From Scalesia atractyloides (taxonomy: Eukaryota > Streptophyta > Magnoliopsida > Asterales > Asteraceae): a DNA stretch of 64,000 nucleotides. Every line of letters starts with the position of its first letter. The stretch's first letter is position 1. Location of the stretch: contig CAMTDV010000012.1 of assembly GCA_947069175.1 (NCBI GenBank), forward strand, positions 35,868,341-35,932,340, written 5' to 3'. Made by a program: the position numbers and the translations under genes. This document shows, piece by piece, positions 22,587 through 33,772 of this stretch. The notes under the pieces were generated by a model that was given only the letters and a program-made list of their open reading frames with translations, ran no database searches and was not told the DNA's origin.

Positions 22587-22767
22587 ATTGTTTTTTATTC
22601 TTTTATTTTTGTATTTATTAATTTTGGTTTAAACTTCTATCCATGTTTAATAATTATGTATCGTTTAAAATTAAAATAAACAATATATATGCGACGAAAA
22701 TTTTGACTGACTATTCGGTAAATAAACGAAGCGGGTTTGGATAACCCGGTTTTTTACGGATGTTACA

Positions 22768-23578
22768 GTATCCCCTACTTTTAGAAATTCCGTCTCGAAA
22801 TTTTAGTAGTGGTATGTTTGACTCGAAAGGAGGGTGGTTTTGACAATTACATAATTAGAAGAGGGTGAGAGTTTAAATCTTATTTGAGGCGGTAACGTTC
22901 CTAGTAAGGGTTGAATACCCGGCTACAGGAATCGCTTTTTGCTGCCTAAAGTGTATGAATACGGAACATGGATAAACAGAGTTGATTGACTAAGTATGAT
23001 TTTATGCATATGAGTTTTGATACGTTTGGAAAGATAAGGTTATACCCTAAAAGAAAACTTCTATCACTAAAACCTACATGGAACTTCTCATAACCGCCTG
23101 ACAATGCCTCTGATCCTTTGGCAAGAATACTTATATATAGGAAGTACCAGCGGCGTATCCACCATATTCTTGTCAAATTTTCATTGGTTTTATCAGTAAG
23201 TTATGATTAGTTCTATGATGTGACTCTAGAACATAAACAAACACAAAAACCAAAGCTTGAGTCTAAATTCTGAAAGTATACATGTTTGAATGGTTACAGT
23301 ACCTCTCTTGTTTGTTATGATGAAGAGGTTAGTCTCTGTAGAAGTGAGACATAGCCCATCTTCTTTAAATGATGAGACGGAGACACGTCGTGAGGTATGA
23401 TGTTATGAATGTTAAATCAATGAGTATAAAACAAAACTGAAATAGTAATTCGCATAAGATTCTTGGATAAAATTTCCAATTCATGATTGAGATACGCGAA
23501 GATTGAGACAAACATAAAGAAAACATAAAAACTAAGCGGTTGGAGTTGAATTCTTGATTTTTTTTTTGGTGAAGAAAA
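22768..23578 (-). other. PPT and 3' untranslated region of X
   Basis: AAAAGTAGGGGATAC on the element strand abuts the LTR (22768-22782) as the PPT. The rest is non-coding. At 23068-23240 is one copy of the unit that occurs three times in Y (with GGAACTTCTCATAACCGCCT and CTTATATATAGGAAGTACCA). Confidence 0.75.
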
Positions 23579-24597
23579 CTAGTTGGGTGGTTCGTTTGGG
23601 CCGTCATTATCTTCGACAGGATTGGCGTTGATGTTGTAAACTCTTCCTCTTGCTGGTGGCCTAGTGGTTAGGTTTTCTTGATTTGCTTGGTTAACTGGGT
23701 TGGCTTGAGCTTGGGCGTTTATGATGTTAACCAATCGAGGGCACGTGTTTCTAAAGTGGGTAGGGTCGCCACAATTGAAACAAGCTCGAACATATGGGAA
23801 CATGGGGTATTGGGGTTGTTGATATGTTTGGATCATGTTTTGAGTAGGGGGTGAGGTTTGGTTTTGAGAGGTGCGGCAAACCTTGCTCAAATGACCATAG
23901 CGTCCACAATTCGCACATAGTCGACAAGGTAAGGTAGATGGATGGTGATAAAAACAGGTGTTGCATTGAGGGTGAGGTCCAAGGTAAGGTTTCTTATTTG
24001 GGTAAGTGAGTTGGGTGCTACTTGAGTGATTGGGATAGCTTGGAGGGGTACGGCTTGTGAGGCTGGTTGATTGTGTTGGGTGACAGCGAAGATTTGTCCA
24101 TCTCGTTTTCTCTAAGCAATGGGTTGAGAAGGGGATTCGGTTTGGGTGGAGTTTGAGGTTTCAGTTGATGCTTTATCCTTTTCCTTCTCCTCCTTGAAGT
24201 CCTTATTTCGTATGCGGTTCTCGGTGAGCTCTGTAGCTAACTCCATTGCTGCTTCCAAAGTTGCAGGTGTGGTACTTATTACAGAGTTTTGAATTTTTGA
24301 AGGAAGACCTCGAATGTAGTGCTCGATCAAACGGTAGAGGGGAGTGAACAAGTTGGGGACCATTTGATATAACTCAAGGAATCTCTTGTTGTATGTGGTG
24401 TGGTCGCCTTCATTTTGTTTCAAAGAATAGAACTCATCCTCCAATTTCTTGATTTCGCTTCTTGGGCAAAACCGTCTTGTCATGATTTCCTTCAACTCTT
24501 CCCAAGTCAAAGTCATAGCATCTTCAACACCTCGCTTGGCCTTCTCTGTATTCCACCATGTAAGTTCTATTCCAAGCAAACGACCGGTAGCATATCG
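23579..24597 (-). pseudogene. X gag, C-terminal two thirds (broken)
   Basis: The frame resumes directly at the Y target duplication (KVRY). It has the gag core (ELTWWNTEKAKRGVED, RRFCPRSEIKKLEDEFYSLK, YNKRFLEL). An in-frame stop at 24112 follows SPSQPIA, where the Y copy has SPSQPIS and stays open. A 1-base shift occurs near 24005. The tail carries the zinc knuckle CFNCGDPTHFRNTC and ends GRVYNINANPVEDNDG...PPN at 23579. In related full elements the protease begins about here, so pro-pol appears to have been lost just after gag. Identity of the domain is firm. Confidence 0.85.
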
Positions 24598-25139
24598 TGT
24601 CACACCCGACCCGCAGCGGAAAAGGTGATCGGGGCATGATTGGGTTATCATCAAAGCTCATGACATTTATTATAATGTTTCATATTTATTATTCAATTTA
24701 ATAGAAGTCATACAATCATATCAAACAAATACAACATGTTCAATTCATCCTTCTAAACTTCATTATTTTTCTTCTAAGGCAATTTCCTATGTTTTCCTTG
24801 CTTCATCCTGTTCACCTGTATCATATGTAAAAATGGTTTTTGGATCAACAAAAAGTTGGCGAGTGAACCTTGTTAGAAAACAGTTATTATTTATTTCTGG
24901 TTGTATTTAATATGGAAAAATCGTGCAATATTCACATATGAACAAATGTAAATAAACATACAATAACATCAATTGGCATACAACAACAAACCATTAGCAT
25001 ACGATATCAAACCACAACAAACAATAACATACATTAACAAACCAACAGCATACAATAACAACAATTAATAACATACATTAACAAATCAACAGCATACAAT
25101 AACATATCAACAGGCATAAATAAATAACATAAATAAACT

Positions 25140-25267
25140 GTGCGATCAAGGCTCAATCAAACGGAGCCGATCGTATTACATGTACTGAAAATGAAAAATG
25201 TCTGTGCGATCAAGGCTCAATCAAACAAAGCCGATCGTATGTTGGCACGCCAGGTTCACGCTCATAA
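25140..25267. repeat. 64-bp tandem repeat, two copies, in the Y 3' LTR
   Basis: The unit starts GTGCGATCAAGGCTCAATCA and contains GAGCCGATCGTAT. In the second copy it runs into GTTGGCACGCCAGG. Compare the three copies at 31507-31698. Confidence 0.9.
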
Positions 25268-25816
25268 TGTAATGGGGAACATGCTCAACGCTCATAATGT
25301 AATGGGGAGCGGCGGCCTATGAAATTGCATGTACTTGAAAATAATAAATTTAATCTAAACAATAATCACACAAACAGTTTATACAAACTGAATACACATT
25401 TATTCATGATATGATGTATGCACAATGATTTAAATATAGTAAATAGTAAGACACATGATACACCCCAAAAACGTGATTTAAACGGGGAATTTGTAGAGAT
25501 TCACTCACAGTGGGTGCGTTCGGTGAATGATGATGAATGCGCACGAGTTTAGAGGATTGATCACCGAGGAAATAATTAACCTAATTAATAAAGGAAGTAA
25601 GGTAAATAAATGGATTTTATTAACAATTTTAATAGGATTTTTGGATATATTTTTGTGAGTTTTAGGCTATTTTCTAGCTTTGAAAATGTTATTTTTAAGT
25701 ATTTTTAATTGATTTTTGAATAAAATAAATAAATAAAAATAATAAAAATTGTTGACTTTTTGACCGTTGACTCGTTGACCGTGGACTTGTTGACCGGTTT
25801 TATTGTGTATGTGTTT

Positions 25817-26228
25817 GCGCCGGGTGAGGCTCGAACCCGAGACCTTCCGTTCGTGTGCACGCAGCTCTACCAACTGAGCTACGTCTCTAACCCGAAATAT
25901 TTCTGTTTTTAATTAAATTTATATACTAATTAGATTAATCCGAAAATCATTTATTTTTAAAAAGATTTTAACATAACGATTCGGTGCGCTCCACAAGTCT
26001 CGAACCCGGGACCTGTGGTTTAGTTTGGCACACAGTCCACCGCTGGACTGTGTGTCTATCTTGGTAAATATCCTAGTTTTTATTATACTTAACATATAGC
26101 GGAGTTAACCCGGTTCAGTTTTAAACAAAAAGGCATTTTATTACTGCAAAGGTGTGTATCAAGAATCGAACTCGGGACGTGTATGTTTTTTATTTGCACA
26201 CAGTCCACCACTGGACTGTGTGTCTAAC
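25817..26228 (-). other. Three tRNA-like modules in the Y 3' LTR (sense)
   Basis: Module a is 25817-25890 (GTAGCTCAGTTGGTAGAGC, GGGTTCGAGCCTCACC). Module b is 25983-26056 (hairpin around CAGCGG, GGGTTCGAGAC). Module c is 26155-26228 (hairpin with one mismatch, GAGTTCGATTC). The arrangement is as in S and X. Confidence 0.65.
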
Positions 26229-26875
26229 CCGTTTATAATTCCGATTTTAATTAATCTTATCTCATATCTGAACTCGTCTTCTTCGTTCAAAACTCAGACA
26301 TCAGTCAAAGCAACTGATACTTGATTAATTCGGTTAATGAACAAGATGAACAATTGGAAAGTATTGAATCGAAGAGTTTGGGGAAAGAAAATACCGAACA
26401 GATCGTCTTCTTCAGAAAATCCGGCAAAGCTCGTCGGCTCTGTTTTGGAACCTTCGGCTGTTAGAATCAATTAACAGGTTGGAGGGATTAGATGTGAAAT
26501 TGAACTAATGAGTAATGACTATCAGTATGTTTGAATGAGCATACCGGTTAACAGCGAGTTTCCGACAAATCCAGGAGTTTTCCGGTGAAAACAGAAAGTC
26601 CAGCAATGTCGTCTGTGGTTGATTATGAGCGATGGGTTAATGTTAGTAAGGTTCTAACAATTGATTGAAACAGTAAAGTCGAGGTATTTTACCGGTTTGA
26701 GTTGAGTCTCGGTTTTCCGGCGACTTGCAGAGAATTCCGGCGATGATCAGAAAGCACTTCCGACGACCAGAAAATAGAATAAACACAAAACTAGAAGCTT
26801 TGGGAATGAAATTGAATCGCGAGATGAGTGTTTTGTTGAAGTAATTTCAGAATGAAAGTTTTCGGTTATAAAAAC

Positions 26876-26884
26876 CAAACAACA
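26876..26884 (-). promoter_or_regulatory. Candidate TATA box of the Y 3' LTR
   Basis: Element strand GGTTTTTATAACCGAAAAC; identical at 33297-33305 in the 5' LTR. A weaker match than in S. Confidence 0.4.
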
Positions 26885-27070
26885 CCTGAATTTAAGTTCA
26901 TTAACGTCGAATTGAATTAAGATATCGGTTTTATCGGTTATGATCAAGATTCCGCGAGAGATCAAACGTCTTGATCGGTTTGAAAGCCGATATCGGTTTC
27001 AGTTGGCGTAACAGGTTGACTCTCAGTTGCACATATGACTTAATTGTTCCCCATAACTTAACAAAATGAT

Positions 27071-27150
27071 CAAGTGGCGGAGCGGTTGTAGAGATGTGTG
27101 TTAATGCTTTGTGTAACCTTTGGCTGACCCGGGTTCGAAACCTGGCAGCA
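27071..27150 (+). other. tRNA-like module in U3 of the Y 3' LTR, opposite strand
   Basis: CAAGTGGCGGAGCGGTTGTA (box A) and GACCCGGGTTCGAAACCTGG (box B and T-arm), followed by CAGCA. The copy at 33503-33583 looks the same. Same place relative to the TATA box as in S and X. Confidence 0.65.
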
Positions 27151-27336
27151 GTATTTTATTTTTATTTCATTATTTTTAGTACATTTTCTAAAATAAATTT
27201 TATATTCTAATATACTTAGTAATTATGTATCGTTTAAAATTAATTTGGGCATTAAATACGCAACGAAATTTTTAACTGATTGTTCGGTTGATAAACGAAG
27301 CGGGTTTGGTAAATCCTGTTTTTGGCGGATGTTACA

Positions 27337-28886
27337 GTATCCCCTACTTTTAGAAATTTCGTCCCGAAATTTAAGTAGTGGCATATCTGTCTTGAAAGGA
27401 TGGTGTTTTTATTTGACAATTACATACTTAGAAGAGAGTAAGAGTTTAAATTTTGTTTGAGGCGGTAACGTTCCTTGTAAGGGTTGAATACCCTGCTACA
27501 GGATTCGCTTTTTGTTGCCTAAAGTGTATGAATACGGAACATGGATACACAGAGTTGATCGACTAAGTATGATGTTATGCATGTGAGTTTGGGTACGTTC
27601 GAAAGATTAGATTATATCCTAAAATAAACTTCTAATACTAAAACCTACATGGAACTTCTCATAACCGCCTGACAATGCCTCTGATCCTCTGGCAAGAATA
27701 CTTATATATAGGAAGTACCAGCGGCGTATCCACCATATTCTTGTCAAATTTTCATTGGTTTTATCAGTTAGTTATGATTGGTTCTATGATGTGACTCTAG
27801 AACATAAATAAACACAACAACCAATATCTGAGTCCTAATTCTGATAGCATACATGTTTGATTGATAACACAATCCAATTCCTTTAAATGATGAGATGATA
27901 TGAATGCTAAATCAGTGAGTATAACACAAACTTCAATCAAGACAATACCAAATCCTACATGGAACTTCTCATAACCGCCTGATAATGCCTCTGATCCTTT
28001 GACAAGAATACTTATATATAGGAAGTACCAGCGGCGTATCCACCATATTCTCGTCAAATTTTCATTGGTTTTATCAGTAAGTTATGATTAGTCCTATGCG
28101 ACTCTAAAACATAAACAAATACAACAACCAGAGCTTGAGTCCTTGAATGATGACAATACCTCTCTCGTTTGTTATGATGGAGAGGTTAGTCTATGTAGAA
28201 AATGGAACACAATCCAATTTCTTTAAATGACGAGTTGATATGAATGTTGAACCAGTGAGTGTAAAATAAATTTCAATCATAACATTACGAAATCCTACAT
28301 GGAACTTCTCATAACCGCCTGATAATGCCTCTGATCCTTTGATAAGAATACTTATATATAGGAAGTACCAGCGGCTTATCCACCATATCCTCGTCAAATT
28401 CTCATTGGTTTTATCAGTAAGCTATGATTAGTCCTATGTGACTCTAAAACATAAATAAACACAACAAACAATGCCTGAGTCATAATCCTGATAGTATACA
28501 TGTTTGAATGATGACCGTCCCTCTCTCGTTTGTTATGATGGAGAGGTTAGTCTATGTAGAAGTGAGACACAGCCCAACTTCTTTAAATAATGAGATTGAA
28601 TACGTTGAGATGTATGATGGTATGAATGTTGAATCAATGAGTATAAAACAAAACTGGAATAATAATTTGCATTAAAATTCTTGGATAAATTTCCAATTTA
28701 AAATTGAGACACGTGAGAATTGAGAGAACATAGAGGAAACATAAAACTAAGCAGTTGGAGTTGAATCTTGATTGTTGGTGAAAGGGACTAGTTGCGTGTT
28801 TTCGTTTGAGCCGTCATTATTTCAACAGGATTGGCGTTGATGTTGAAAACTCTTCCCCTTGCTGGTGGCCTAGTGATTGGGTTTTC
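27337..28886 (-). other. PPT and long 3' region of Y with three large repeats
   Basis: The PPT AAAAGTAGGGGATAC adjoins the LTR. Three copies of a unit of about 160-170 bp start near 27640, 27950 and 28290. Each has CCTACATGGAACTTCTCATA, ACCGCCTGA, TTATATATAGGAAGTACCAG and TTTTCATTGG, separated by about 150 bp of weaker repeats. On the element strand each unit has an ATG frame beginning MTRIWWI-RWYFLYISIL, also present in X. No known domain. Confidence 0.7.
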
Positions 28887-30131
28887 TTAATTTGCTTGGT
28901 TAACTGGGTTTGCTTGAGCTTGGGCGTTTATGATGTTAACCAATTGAGGGCACGTGTTTCTAAAGTGGGTAGGGTCGCCACAATTGAAACAAGCTCGAAC
29001 ATATGGGAACATGGGGTATTGAGGTTGTGGATATGTTTGGATCATGTTTTGAGTAGGGAGTGAGGTTTGGTTTTGAGAGGTGCGGCAAACTTTGCTCAAA
29101 TGACCATAGCGTCCACAATTCGCACATAGTCGACAAAGTACGGTAGATGGATGGTGATAAAAACAGGTGTTACATCGAGGGTGGGGTCCAAGGTAAGGTT
29201 TCTTATTTGGGTAGGTTGAGTTGGGTGCTACTTGAGTGATTGGGATAGCTTGGAGGGGTACGGCTTGTAAGGCTAGTTGGTTGCGTTGGGTGACAGCGAA
29301 AAGTTGCTCGTCTCGTTTTCTCTTAGAAATGGGTTGAGAAGGGGATTCGGTTTGGGTGTAGTCGGAGGTTTCAGTCGATGTTTTATCCTTCTTCTTCTCC
29401 TCCTTGAAGTCTTTGTTCCGCATTCGGTTCTCGGTGAGCTCTGTAGCTAACTCCATTGCTGCTTCCAATGTTGCAGGTGTGGTACTTATTACAGAGTCTT
29501 GAATCTTTGAAGGAAGACCTTGAATGTAGTGCTCGATCAAACGGTAGTGGGGAGTGAACAAGTTGGGAACCATTTGATTTAATTCGAGGAATCTCTTGTT
29601 GTAGGTAGTGTGGTCACCTTCCTTTTGTTTCAACGAATAGAACTCATCCTCTAATTTCTTGATTTCGCTCCTTGGGCAAAACCGTCTTGTCATGATTTCT
29701 TTCAACTCTTCCCAAGTCATAGTCATAGCATCTTCAACACCTCGTTTAGCCTTCTCTGTATTCCACCAAGTAAGTGCTATTCCAAATAAACGACCAGTAG
29801 CATATCGCACTTTGCGATCATCGGGACAATCGCAAGTTAGAAAAATGTTTTCCATTTCTTCAAACCAATAGAGAAGAGCGGTGACACCTTCAGTCCCTTC
29901 GTATTTTGTAGGGTCGCAGGATTTGAAATGCTTGTAGGTGCATTTAGTAGTATTTGGGGAAGGGTTGACAATATTTTGAACTTCTTGATTGACGGGATTA
30001 GCGGTAAGGGCTTGTTGGACTTGAATTACAATGTTGGGTATTACGACAGCCATTTGTTGAGCGATTAGGATAGCCATGCGCTCGCGGGCTTTTCTTGCTC
30101 TCATCTTCCTACGAGTGAGACTAGAAGACAT
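28887..30131 (-). CDS. Gag protein of element Y (414 aa)
   Basis: The start at 30131 (MSSSLTRRKM) matches the X copy (MSSNLARRKM). Order: a basic N terminus; a hydrophobic helix (AVIPNIVIQVQQAL, near residues 28-41); the core CTYKHFKSCDPTKYEGTEG, WFEEMENIFLTCDCPDDRKV and ALTWWNTEKAKRG; then RRFCPRSEIKKLEDEFYSLK and HYIQGLPSKIQDSVI. A basic linker leads to three Cys-rich motifs: CNTCFYHHPSTVLC, and the CX2CX4HX4C knuckles CANCGRYGHLSKVC and CFNCGDPTHFRNTC. It ends at a TAA where X has CAA, so about 30 C-terminal residues are lost relative to X. It should still be able to form particles. No pol follows. Confidence 0.9.
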   Translation of the reverse strand: MSSSLTRRKMRARKARERMAILIAQQMAVVIPNIVIQVQQALTANPVNQEVQNIVNPSPNTTKCTYKHFKSCDPTKYEGTEGVTALLYWFEEMENIFLTCDCPDDRKVRYATGRLFGIALTWWNTEKAKRGVEDAMTMTWEELKEIMTRRFCPRSEIKKLEDEFYSLKQKEGDHTTYNKRFLELNQMVPNLFTPHYRLIEHYIQGLPSKIQDSVISTTPATLEAAMELATELTENRMRNKDFKEEKKKDKTSTETSDYTQTESPSQPISKRKRDEQLFAVTQRNQLALQAVPLQAIPITQVAPNSTYPNKKPYLGPHPRCNTCFYHHPSTVLCRLCANCGRYGHLSKVCRTSQNQTSLPTQNMIQTYPQPQYPMFPYVRACFNCGDPTHFRNTCPQLVNIINAQAQANPVNQAN

Positions 30132-30952
30132 CTACAAGGAATATATATCAAGAGTATGAGTTGGATGCTTTTGGGATCACGTGTCGTATTTAGGAATGAA
30201 CATTTATAAAATAAACATAGCAAAATAAACCTACTATATCCATAGGATGTCTTGGGCTTTGCTCGTAATTGGACCTTGCATGCCGCCATACTTCACCATC
30301 GTAATCACGTGGGCCCCAATGATTACCGGGTTTTTCATATGGTTCGCATATGTTAGCCTGATTACGTACACTAAAACCCGGAGAAAATCGAGAAATATGT
30401 AACGTATGATATTCAGAATGTGTCCAGGTGTGGACACGGTGACACCTCAAAGTGGGGTTAGTTCGAACGACGTTTTGTGTGGCATGCTTTGGCCTAATAG
30501 GTCCTTCGTACTCTCATCGTTAGTCCCCAGGTAGGCAAACTGGTCCGTTATATTGGATTTATACGAATGCCAACCTAAACAGGACGTTCCGACTACCGGT
30601 ACTTGTACCCTTACAGTTACTACATGCCCGTCGCAGAACTCACTTTGATGAGATTTGAAAAATGAAAAATGCGACAAAATCTTGAATAACGGAAGTATGA
30701 ATATGATTTGAATATGTGGATATTGTAACATGTATGATGAATATGTATGTAAGTATGTATGTTTGACTGCAAGTATAATTCACTATGTATCACAAACTGT
30801 AATATTGGAAATGTTTGCATGCATTTGTGTATGTAATAAATATGAAACAAATAAATATCATAAGTTTGCATGTAACCACATAAACAATTAAAATCTAGTC
30901 AACTATAGTATAGGCTTTAAGGGTCTAATAACCTATCCTATATCCTATAGTC
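30132..30952 (-). other. Leader of Y between PBS and gag
   Basis: Non-coding. Similar to the X leader (34097-34921), including GTGTGGACACGGTGACACCT and TGGCATGCTTTGGCCTAATA. The conservation between X and Y suggests it may hold the packaging signal. That is inference. Confidence 0.55.
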
Positions 30953-30968
30953 ATGGCTCTGATACCAA
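30953..30968 (-). other. Primer binding site of Y
   Basis: Element strand TGGTATCAGAGCCATG, next to the LTR end GGTGTGACA. Full initiator-Met match over 13 bases. Confidence 0.9.
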
Positions 30969-31506
30969 TCTGTCACACCCCGACCCGCAGCGGAAAAGGT
31001 GCTCGGGGCATGATTGGGTTATCATCAAAGCTCATGACATTTATTATAATGTTTCATATTTATTATTTCAATTTAATAGAAGTCATACAATCATATCAAA
31101 CAAATACAACATTTCAATTCATCCTTCTAAACTTCATTATTTTTTCTTCTAAGGCAATTTCCTATGTTTTCCTTGCTTCATCCTGTTCACCTGTATCATA
31201 TGTAAAAATGGTTTTTGGATCAACAAAAAGTTGGCGAGTGAACCTTGTTAGAAAACAGTTATTATGGTTGTATTTAATATGGAAAAATCGTGCAATATTC
31301 ACATATGAACAAATGTAAATAAACATACAATAACATCAATTGGCATACAACAACAAACCATTAGCATACGATATCAAACCACAACAAACAATAACATACA
31401 TTAACAAACCAACAGCATACAATAACAACAATTAATAACATACATTAACAAATCAACAGCATACAATAACATATCAACAGGCATAAATAAATAACATAAA
31501 TAAACT

Positions 31507-31698
31507 GTGCGATCAAGGCTCAATCAAACGGAGCCGATCGTATTGCATGTACTGAAAATGAAAAATGTCTGTGCGATCAAGGCTCAATCAAACGGAGCCG
31601 ATCGTATTGCATGTACTGAAAATGAAAAATGTCTGTGCGATCAAGGCTCAATCAAACGGAGCCGATCGTATGTTGGCATGCCAGGTTCACGCTCATAA
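31507..31698. repeat. 64-bp tandem repeat, three copies, in the Y 5' LTR
   Basis: Units start at 31507, 31571 and 31635 (GTGCGATCAAGGCTCAATCA). The period of 64 is exact. Confidence 0.9.
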
Positions 31699-32247
31699 TG
31701 TAATGGGGAACATGCTCAACGCTCATAATGTAATGGGGAGCGGCGGCCTATGAAATTGCATGTACTTGAAAATAATAAATTTAATCTAAACAATAATCAC
31801 ACAAACAGTTTATACAAACTGAATACACATTTATTCATGATATGATGTATGCACAATGATTTAAATATAGTAAATAGTAAGACACATGATACACCCCAAA
31901 AACGTGATTTAAACGGGGAATTTGTAGAGATTCACTCACAGTGGGTGCGTTCGGTGAATGATGATGAATGCGCACGAGTTTAGAGGATTGATCGTCGAGG
32001 ATATAATTAACCTAATTAATAAAGGAAGTAAGGTAAATAAATGGATTTTATTAACAATTTTAATAGGATTTTTGGATATATTTTTGTGAGTTTTAGGCTA
32101 TTTTCTAGCTTTAAAAATGTTATTTTTAAGTATTTTTAATTGATTTTTGAATAAAATAAATAAATAAAAATAATAAAATTTGTTGACTTTTTGACCGTTG
32201 ACTCGTTGACCGTGGACTTGTTGACCGGTTTTATTGTGTATGTGTTT

Positions 32248-32659
32248 GCGCCGGGTGAGGCTCGAACCCGAGACCTCCCGTTCGTGTGCACGCAGCTCTA
32301 CCAACTGAGCTACGTGTCTAACCCGAAATATTTCTGTTTTTAATTAAATTTATATACTAATTAGATTAATCCGAAAATCATTTATTTTTAAAAAGATTTT
32401 ACCATAACGATTCGGTGCGCTCCACAGGTCTCGAACCCGGGACCTGTGGTTTAGTTTGGCACACAGTCCACCGCTGGACTGTGTGTCTATCTTGGTAAAT
32501 ATCCTAGTTTTTATTATACTTAACATATAGCGGAGTTAACCCGGTTCAGTTTTAAACAAAAATGCATTTTATTACTGCAAAGGTGTGTATCAAGAATCGA
32601 ACTCGGGACGTGTATGTTTTTTATTTGCACACAGTCCACCGTTGGACTGTGTGTCTAAC
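32248..32659 (-). other. Three tRNA-like modules in the Y 5' LTR (sense)
   Basis: Modules at 32248-32320, 32415-32488 and 32587-32659, matching those of the 3' LTR. Module b here has the fully paired 9-bp arms CCACAGGTC/GACCTGTGG around the box B loop, which the 3' copy has lost by one base. Confidence 0.65.
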
Positions 32660-33296
32660 CCGTTTATAATTCCGATTTTAATTAATCTTATCTCATATCT
32701 GAACTCGTCTTCTTCGTTCAAAACACAGACATCAGTCAAAGCAACTGATACTTGATTAATTCGGTTAATGAACAAGATGAACAATTGGAAAGTATTGAAT
32801 CGAAGAGTTTGGGGAAAGAAAATACCGAACAGATCGTCTTCTTCAGAAAATCCGGCAAAGCTCGTCGGCTCTGTTTTGGAACCTTCGGCTGTTAGAATCA
32901 ATTAACAGGTTGGAGGGATTAGATGTGAAATTGAACTAATGAGTAATGACTATCAGTATGTTTGAATGAGCATACCGGTTAACAGCGAGTTTCCGACAAA
33001 TCCAGGAGTTTTCCGGTGAAAACAGAAAGTCCAGCAATGTCGTCTGTGGTTGATTATGAGCGATGGGTTAATGTTAGTAAGGTTCTAACAATTGATTGAA
33101 ACAGTAAAGTCGAGGTATTTTACCGGTTTGAGTTGAGTCTCGGTTTTCCGGCGACTTGCAGAGAATTCCGGCGATGATCAGAAAGCACTTCCGACGACCA
33201 GAAAATAGAATAAACACAAAACTAGAAGCTTTGGGAATGAAATTGAATCGCGAGATGAGTGTTTTGTTGAAGTAATTTCAGAATGAAAGTTTTCGG

Positions 33297-33305
33297 TTAT
33301 AAAAA
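33297..33305 (-). promoter_or_regulatory. Candidate TATA box of the Y 5' LTR
   Basis: Same sequence as 26876-26884. If used, transcription would run left into the R-U5 with the three tRNA-like modules, then gag. Confidence 0.4.
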
Positions 33306-33502
33306 CCAAACAACACCTGAATTTAAGTTCATTAACGTCGAATTGAATTAAGATATCGGTTTTATCGGTTATGATCAAGATTCCGCGAGAGATCAAACGT
33401 CTTGATCGGTTTGAAAGCCGATATCGGTTTCAGTTGGCGTAACAGGTTGACTCTCAGTTGCACATATGACTTAATTGTTCCCCATAACTTAACAAAATGA
33501 TC

Positions 33503-33583
33503 AAGTGGCGGAGCGGTTGTAGAGATGTGTGTTAATGCTTTGTGTAACCTTTGGCTGACCCGGGTTCGAAACCTGGCAGCAGT
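33503..33583 (+). other. tRNA-like module in U3 of the Y 5' LTR, opposite strand
   Basis: Same boxes as 27071-27150 (GTGGCGGAGCGGTTG, GGGTTCGAAACC). Confidence 0.65.
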
Positions 33584-33772
33584 ATTTTATTTTTATTTCA
33601 TTATTTTTAGTACATTTTCTAAAATAAATTTTATATTCTAATATACTTAGTAATTATGTATCGTTTAAAATTAATTTGGGCATTAAATACGCAACGAAAT
33701 TTTTAACTGATTGTTCGGTTGATAAACGAAGCAGGTTTGGTAAATCCGGTTTTTGGCGGATGTTACATATCG

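Larger units (their letters stand above)
20213..22767 (-). mobile_element. 3' LTR of X
   Basis: Plus-strand ends are TGTCACACCCCGACC and CGGATGTTACA. It matches 34939-37492 closely. Near 20630-20750 a 60-bp unit containing GAGGCACGCGTTGTTCAACT occurs twice in tandem; the same pair is at 35355-35465 in the other LTR. The tRNA-like modules and TATA box are listed separately. Confidence 0.9.
24598..27336 (-). mobile_element. 3' LTR of Y
   Basis: Plus-strand ends are TGTCACACCCGACC and CGGATGTTACA. Its first 50 bases are shared with X and S. The stretch 24940-25125 is a run of AACAACATACAATAACA-type words not present in X, and 25140-25267 holds two copies of a 64-bp unit. The other LTR holds three copies, which explains most of the 58-bp length difference. 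Confidence 0.9.
24598..33767 (-). mobile_element. Gag-only LTR element Y, nested in X gag
   Basis: The LTRs are 24598-27336 and 30971-33767. The duplication is TATCG at 24593-24597 and 33768-33772, perfect. Internal 3.6 kb: PBS, leader, a 414-codon gag, a long 3' region with three repeats, and a PPT. There is no pol. It is the innermost and therefore youngest part of the stack, and is related to X over LTR, leader, gag and 3' region. Confidence 0.92.
30971..33767 (-). mobile_element. 5' LTR of Y
   Basis: Starts TGTCACACCCCGACC and ends CGGATGTTACA. Nearly the same as 24598-27336 apart from one extra 64-bp repeat and scattered substitutions. The right end is followed by the duplication TATCG and X gag. 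Confidence 0.9.
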
